From Perkinsus olseni (Eukaryota > Perkinsozoa > Perkinsida > Perkinsidae), in NCBI GenBank assembly GCA_013115135.1, contig JABANP010000076.1, positions 62,001 to 126,000 of the forward strand: DNA of 64,000 nt, given 5' to 3'. Shown piece after piece: positions 60,701 to 64,000 of this stretch. The position numbers were made by a program, and so were the translations under genes. How positions within the stretch are numbered: the first letter of the stretch is position 1; every line of letters starts with the position of its first letter. The notes under the pieces are model-generated. The model was not told where the DNA came from, ran no database searches, and worked only from the letters and a program-made list of their open reading frames with translations.

Positions 60701-61093
60701 GCGATACACCTCCTGGCTAGGCCTTCGAGATAGACCTGCCCGATGATACGGTCGAGGTCCCGTGGGCTATCTGGCGGCTCATAGTGTGGCGGCACCTCAC
60801 CAACGAGCATGTGAGTTGGTCGAGGTGCTCTTGTGTCGGCCAGTGGTTGGATGCTGTCAGACGGTGAACCAGCTGGAGGGTCGCTCACCCTTCGCAGCGA
60901 GGGATAAGGAGGACTACCATCATACTGCCCATGCTAGGAGGCGATTACCCCATCCACCACCTCATGTCACTCGACGCTCGTACGCCCCTCTTGGACCAGA
61001 GGTCCTCATCACTGCCACCCTACTGTGGCTCATAGCCCTCCTTGCTCCCTTCAGGACGATGCCTTCCTGCGGACTCTGATGAACGTCAATTAA
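54800..61093 (+). CDS. Very long multi-EF-hand calcium-binding protein with internal 16-aa repeat
   Basis: At least seven EF-hand-like loops in order: FDSNGDGELAFEEL (54930), VVDVDGSDSISLGELQRL (55145), FDKNKDGKLTGDEL (55905), LDLDGDG|DKLSEEE (split by an intron, 56325), LDLDRDGFVSLSEFG (58240), IDLDGDGSLSREEL (59155), LDLDRNGSISRPEWQQW (59690), LDTNNDGKLSD (60295). Exons 55289-55796 (TMKAMKGYTGFESAEVGEFL; FESLALLWDGRIPREAVEAW) and 55846 on (RLRRLLAVFSAVNTEAFFSA) flank a 49-nt intron with the GGCGCG element. The frame reads through an intron at about 56782 into LKAGEEQHIGGIASARPPPG and the repeat tract. Last exons are FEIDLPDDTVEVPWAIWRLI and DDAFLRTLMNVN, stop 61091-61093. It may be two genes with a break near 56785. 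Confidence 0.55.
55825..55840 (+). promoter_or_regulatory. GGCGCG element in an EF-hand gene intron
   Basis: TTTCGTGGCGCGGTGA in intron 55797-55845 (CACAA|GTGAGA to GACGCAG|GCGC), 5 bases before the 3' splice site. Exons on both sides are open and join in phase (NAVRHK|RLRRLLAVFS). Confidence 0.7.
57180..57500 (+). repeat. 48-bp coding tandem repeat, about seven units
   Basis: Each unit encodes HYSETVEEEKSGRGGD (16 residues) with variants PVGD, RGED and HFSE. The outer units (HYTETVEEE..., HYSETVEEERDDGDKK) are degenerate. Nearly identical DNA between inner units points to recent expansion or homogenisation. Acidic, probably disordered spacer within the EF-hand gene. Confidence 0.95.
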
Positions 61094-61248
61094 CGCCGTG
61101 CCTCACTATGTGGGGTCGTCATGAACTTCGGCTCGATGAGACGGCACAGTCGTACGATTTCCGGCATGGGCTGCTGTTGTGTTGAAGTCAATCATTCTTC
61201 CGCCTGATTCACGGATACGTGGACCGCGTTCATCGCAGTACCTTGGAC

Positions 61249-64000
61249 ATGCTAGTAGTCGTGGCCCTCCTAGCCCAGGAGCTGCTCTCCTCAACAGGAG
61301 TGCCGCATCAGGAGGCTCACCAGACACGATGTCTGTCCGATATGACAGCGGCGGTATGTGGACCGTATAGTGAGTACTTCCAACAGGGTGCCACGGGCCT
61401 CCCACAGTTGATCGAGGTGGGCAGCGGTACTGGCTTCACCCGCCTCTCGAGCTCCCGTGGTATCAGATCGTTGAGGCTGCTGCAAGGGTCTGCGCTGACT
61501 ACCAGTACGACATGTTAGCCTATCCACAGTGCGGTGTACGCTTCACGCCCCTTCAACTCCTCTCATGCCGCTGCTGTGCTCACTCAGTGCAGCGTCTTAC
61601 TCGAGGACCTCCAGCCGGCCAGCTTCATCCAGCTGGTCAACTCTTTCGCCCTCGCCCCTTTGCCAGCGCTCAGATCTCTGCCTATCGACCGACGGCCCTC
61701 CTCGGTGGGTCCCGCTCCGTTGTCATCGTCGGAGTGTCCCTCTGTAGGTGATCGTAGGGGAAGTCAGACTCCGGGAAGCTCCCAGCTCCTTTGTCTGGCC
61801 CCCCATCGAGACGGTGAAGGCGACGATGTGAACCTGACCACGGGAACTCGGTCTCGCAGCAGTGCTTGGTATTCAGATTGCGTGCTCTGGTCGATGCTGG
61901 CTTCGACAGTGACTATTCTGTTGTCTACGAGACAGGGAAGGACCCCAACAAGCTTGTCTTCTCTGTAGTGCCTGGTCGAGTCACAGTTGCCGGATGAGCT
62001 GCCAGGCGGATTCGAAGGCCCAGCCTCGAGATGTCGATGATCACGCTGTTGCCGCCAATGCGGCCAGCTGGGCTATTCACGTGAGCCTCCAAGGCCGGCA
62101 TCCCGTCACTCGTTGCTTCCTCAGAACGCTCTGCAATCGATGGTCGGTGGAGCGGAGGTCGGTATTCCCTTCGAGGTGGAGGTCTATCGAGGGTCGTCGC
62201 TCGACACCTCTCCCTTAGAGGTTGAAGGGGACATCGAGATCACCAACTGGAGCAAGGCCCCAGGCTTCAGGACCACAGTAGCCCAACTCCCACTGCTGCC
62301 GGTCATCGGAGCCTGCGCACGTCAGTACTCCTCAGTTGGCTCGGATATTGGAGGGTCCGGCAGGGACTGCCGCCCGAAGAGTTCTTCGACACGGTGAGAC
62401 ACTGGCAGTAACAGCTACTATCTGTCAGCTAGCTTATATCACTTTGCGTTATCAGTAATCTAGTTTAGCCCACTCTGAGGCGGGGGCACGGGTTCGATCC
62501 CCGGCTCCAGCTCATTTCCAAAACCCGGTCATCACCAACCCTCTTCCGTATCCTTGAGTAACACGCAGCAGAGCTCATGCAGGTATCACCGGAGACGAGG
62601 TCCTCGTGAGCTCCCATAGGAAGGCGTCCTCCTGGCCTACGAAGTCCCGGGCCCCCACATAGGGTGAGTTGGACCTCAGCAAGGCGGCCCTCTATAACCC
62701 CTCTGTAGATTCACAGCGTACGCCGAAGCCGCCTGGGGAGGGGCTCGAGCTCATCTGGAGGTCCTTGATGACCTGCGGCGACTGCAGCGGCGGCTCCTGC
62801 AGTCCGGTATCCAGTCCTCCGTAAGGGTTCGGGATGTGAGGATAATGAGCGCCTTGGCGTATAGGGCCAAGCGGGTAGGCCAAGGGGGGGGGCGCCCGGA
62901 GCTGACGGGTGGGCTACTTCAGGCGTTGTACTCGTACTGTTCCCACCTAGATCATCACAGCCTGCCATTCATGGCCCTCACTAGTGTGCAAGAGGAGTGG
63001 GGAAGGGAGGAGGCTCAAAGTGAGCTGATGTTCAGGATGATTACGTCTTACTACGAGGTTAAGGGGGGCCGCGGAGGGGACCCTGCCAAGGTGTCCGCTC
63101 AACGTCCCTTGGGGGAGGTCCTCGAGAGACGATCTCGGAAGAGGAGGTTTGGGGAGCCAGGACCGTTGGTGGATCCTCTGCCGGAGATGGACGGGCAGCC
63201 GGTTGGTGAGGCTACGCCAATCGAGGGCGGGAGAGCAGAGGAGGGTATGCGGAATGAAGGTGAGGGAAGCGACGGGGTTATTGAGGGGGACCAGCAGGAA
63301 GCGGCAGCGCTAGACGATGGCGGCCGTGAGGGGGAGCCTGAGGAGTTTGTTGAAGGCCGGGAGGGTGTGGTGGAGGAGGGCGGACGGTCTGAGGAGCAAG
63401 TGAGCCCGGTCAATCAGGAGGATCTCCTGGATCATGAACAGGTCGCTGCATTTGGATATGACTTACCCAGCACACCGGGACACCGTCAACCCGAAGAGGA
63501 GGATGGTCACCCTGAAGAGGAGGATGGTCACCCTGAGGAGGAGGATGGTCACCCTGAAGAGGGGTGGTCACCCTGAAGAGGAGGATGGTCACCCTGAGGA
63601 TGGTCACCCTGAAGAGGAGGAAGGTCACCCTGAAGAGGAGGATGGTCACCCTGAAGAGGAGGATGGTCACCCTGAGGAGGAGGATGGTCACCCTGAGGAT
63701 GGTCACCCTGAAGAGGAGGATGGTCACCCTGAGGATGGTCACCCTGAGGAGGAGGATGGTCACCCTGAGGATGGTCGCCCTGAGGAGGAGGATGGTCACC
63801 CTGAGGATGGTCACCCTGAGGAGGAGGATGGTCACCCTGAGGAGGAAGACGGTCATCCTGAAGAGGATGGGCACCCTGAGGAGGAGGACGGTCATCCTGA
63901 AGAGGATGGTCACCGTGAGGAGGAGGATGGTCACCGTGAGGAGGAGGATGGTCACCGTGAGGAGAAGGATGGTCACCGTGAGGAGGAGGATGGTCACCGT
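61249..64000 (+). CDS. Large secreted acidic protein, copy 2 (family alpha, cut by window end)
   Basis: Start MLVVVALLAQELLSSTGVPH (signal peptide), then CLSDMTAAVCGPYSEYFQQG. Next exons IVEAAARVCADYQYDM; CSVLLEDLQPASFIQLVNSF (after CACTCAG near 61588); LRALVDAGFDSDYSVVYETG; VGIPFEVEVYRGSSLDTSPL then EVEGDIEITNW; FTAYAEAAWGGARAHLEVLD then DLRRLQRRLLQSGIQS; LLQALYSYCSHLDHHSLPFM; and an acidic tail entering the 21-bp repeat. Same exon order and phases as 49631-52908. In the repeat the frame meets a stop at 63574-63576 because one unit is two bases short; beyond that the repeat continues to the window edge in another frame. Exported protein of unknown function. Confidence 0.6.
63484..64000 (+). 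repeat. 21-bp coding minisatellite (GHPEEED)
   Basis: Units GGTCACCCTGAAGAGGAGGAT and the variants CCTGAGGAGGAGGAT and CCGTGAGGAGGAGGAT, mixed with shorter 12-bp units (GGTCACCCTGAG), run to the end of the window. The sense strand encodes GHPEEED. The complementary strand is also open (TILLLTV), an accident of the unit length being a multiple of three. One short unit near 63560 (GAAGAGGGGTGGTCA) breaks the sense frame. Confidence 0.95.

Noticed and set aside
62440..62520. Possible tRNA (GGGTTCGATCCCCGG)
   Set aside because: The T-arm looks good, but there is no 5' acceptor half complementary to the 3' end, and the stretch lies in an intron of the alpha-2 gene.
63410..63997. Long minus-strand frame of repeated TILLLTV
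   Set aside because: Shadow of the 21-bp minisatellite. Its openness follows from the unit length, and the sense strand continues a conserved secreted gene.

Overview
This is nuclear DNA of an intron-rich microbial eukaryote. Most introns are short (about 45-60 nt) with GT-AG ends. Genes lie close together on both strands, and many belong to small tandem families. Compact introns, mid-range GC, a conserved eukaryotic housekeeping set and numerous lineage-specific secreted or EF-hand proteins suggest an alveolate protist, most likely a perkinsid such as Perkinsus. That assignment is an inference from gene style; no rRNA or other marker is present.

Layout. 1-6.4 kb: three minus-strand paralogues (A, B, C) of a 10-TM drug/metabolite-transporter-like protein; a fourth (D) lies on the plus strand at 10.1-11.7 kb. 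8.0-9.9 kb: two tandem small secreted proteins. 12.3-15.3 kb: translation factor eIF2D. 15.5-18.0 kb: a DUF1853 domain fused to a MUT-7/EXD3-like 3'-5' exonuclease. 18.9-20.5 kb: a decayed duplicate of part of the mitochondrial HSP70 gene followed by two small genes; the parental arrangement is at 27.6-32.2 kb. In between are an unrecognised gene (21.7-22.5 kb), a minus-strand membrane protein, an unknown helical protein and an SGNH/GDSL esterase of the IAH1 type. 34.0-41.3 kb (minus): a Q/G/W-rich protein and the large Golgi/endosome scaffold MON2. 41.4-45.7 kb (minus): several small genes, including a PPPDE/DeSI-type isopeptidase. 46.0-49.4 kb (plus): proteasome lid subunit RPN12 and a chromodomain protein. 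49.6-64 kb (plus): two copies of a large secreted acidic protein flanking one or two very long EF-hand genes, ending in a 21-bp coding minisatellite cut by the window edge.

Points of most interest: (1) a roughly 16-nt element, consensus TTTCGTGGCGCGTGA, recurs nine times, several times inside short introns, and is missing from the matching intron of a paralogue; (2) the DUF1853-exonuclease fusion; (3) recurrent apparent +1 frame changes that cluster at CTT-G or CTC-G in otherwise intact genes; (4) a block duplication that carried part of HSP70 together with a secreted coiled-coil gene and a small conserved gene. Exon limits come from reading splice sites and paralogue alignment by eye and are approximate unless stated.
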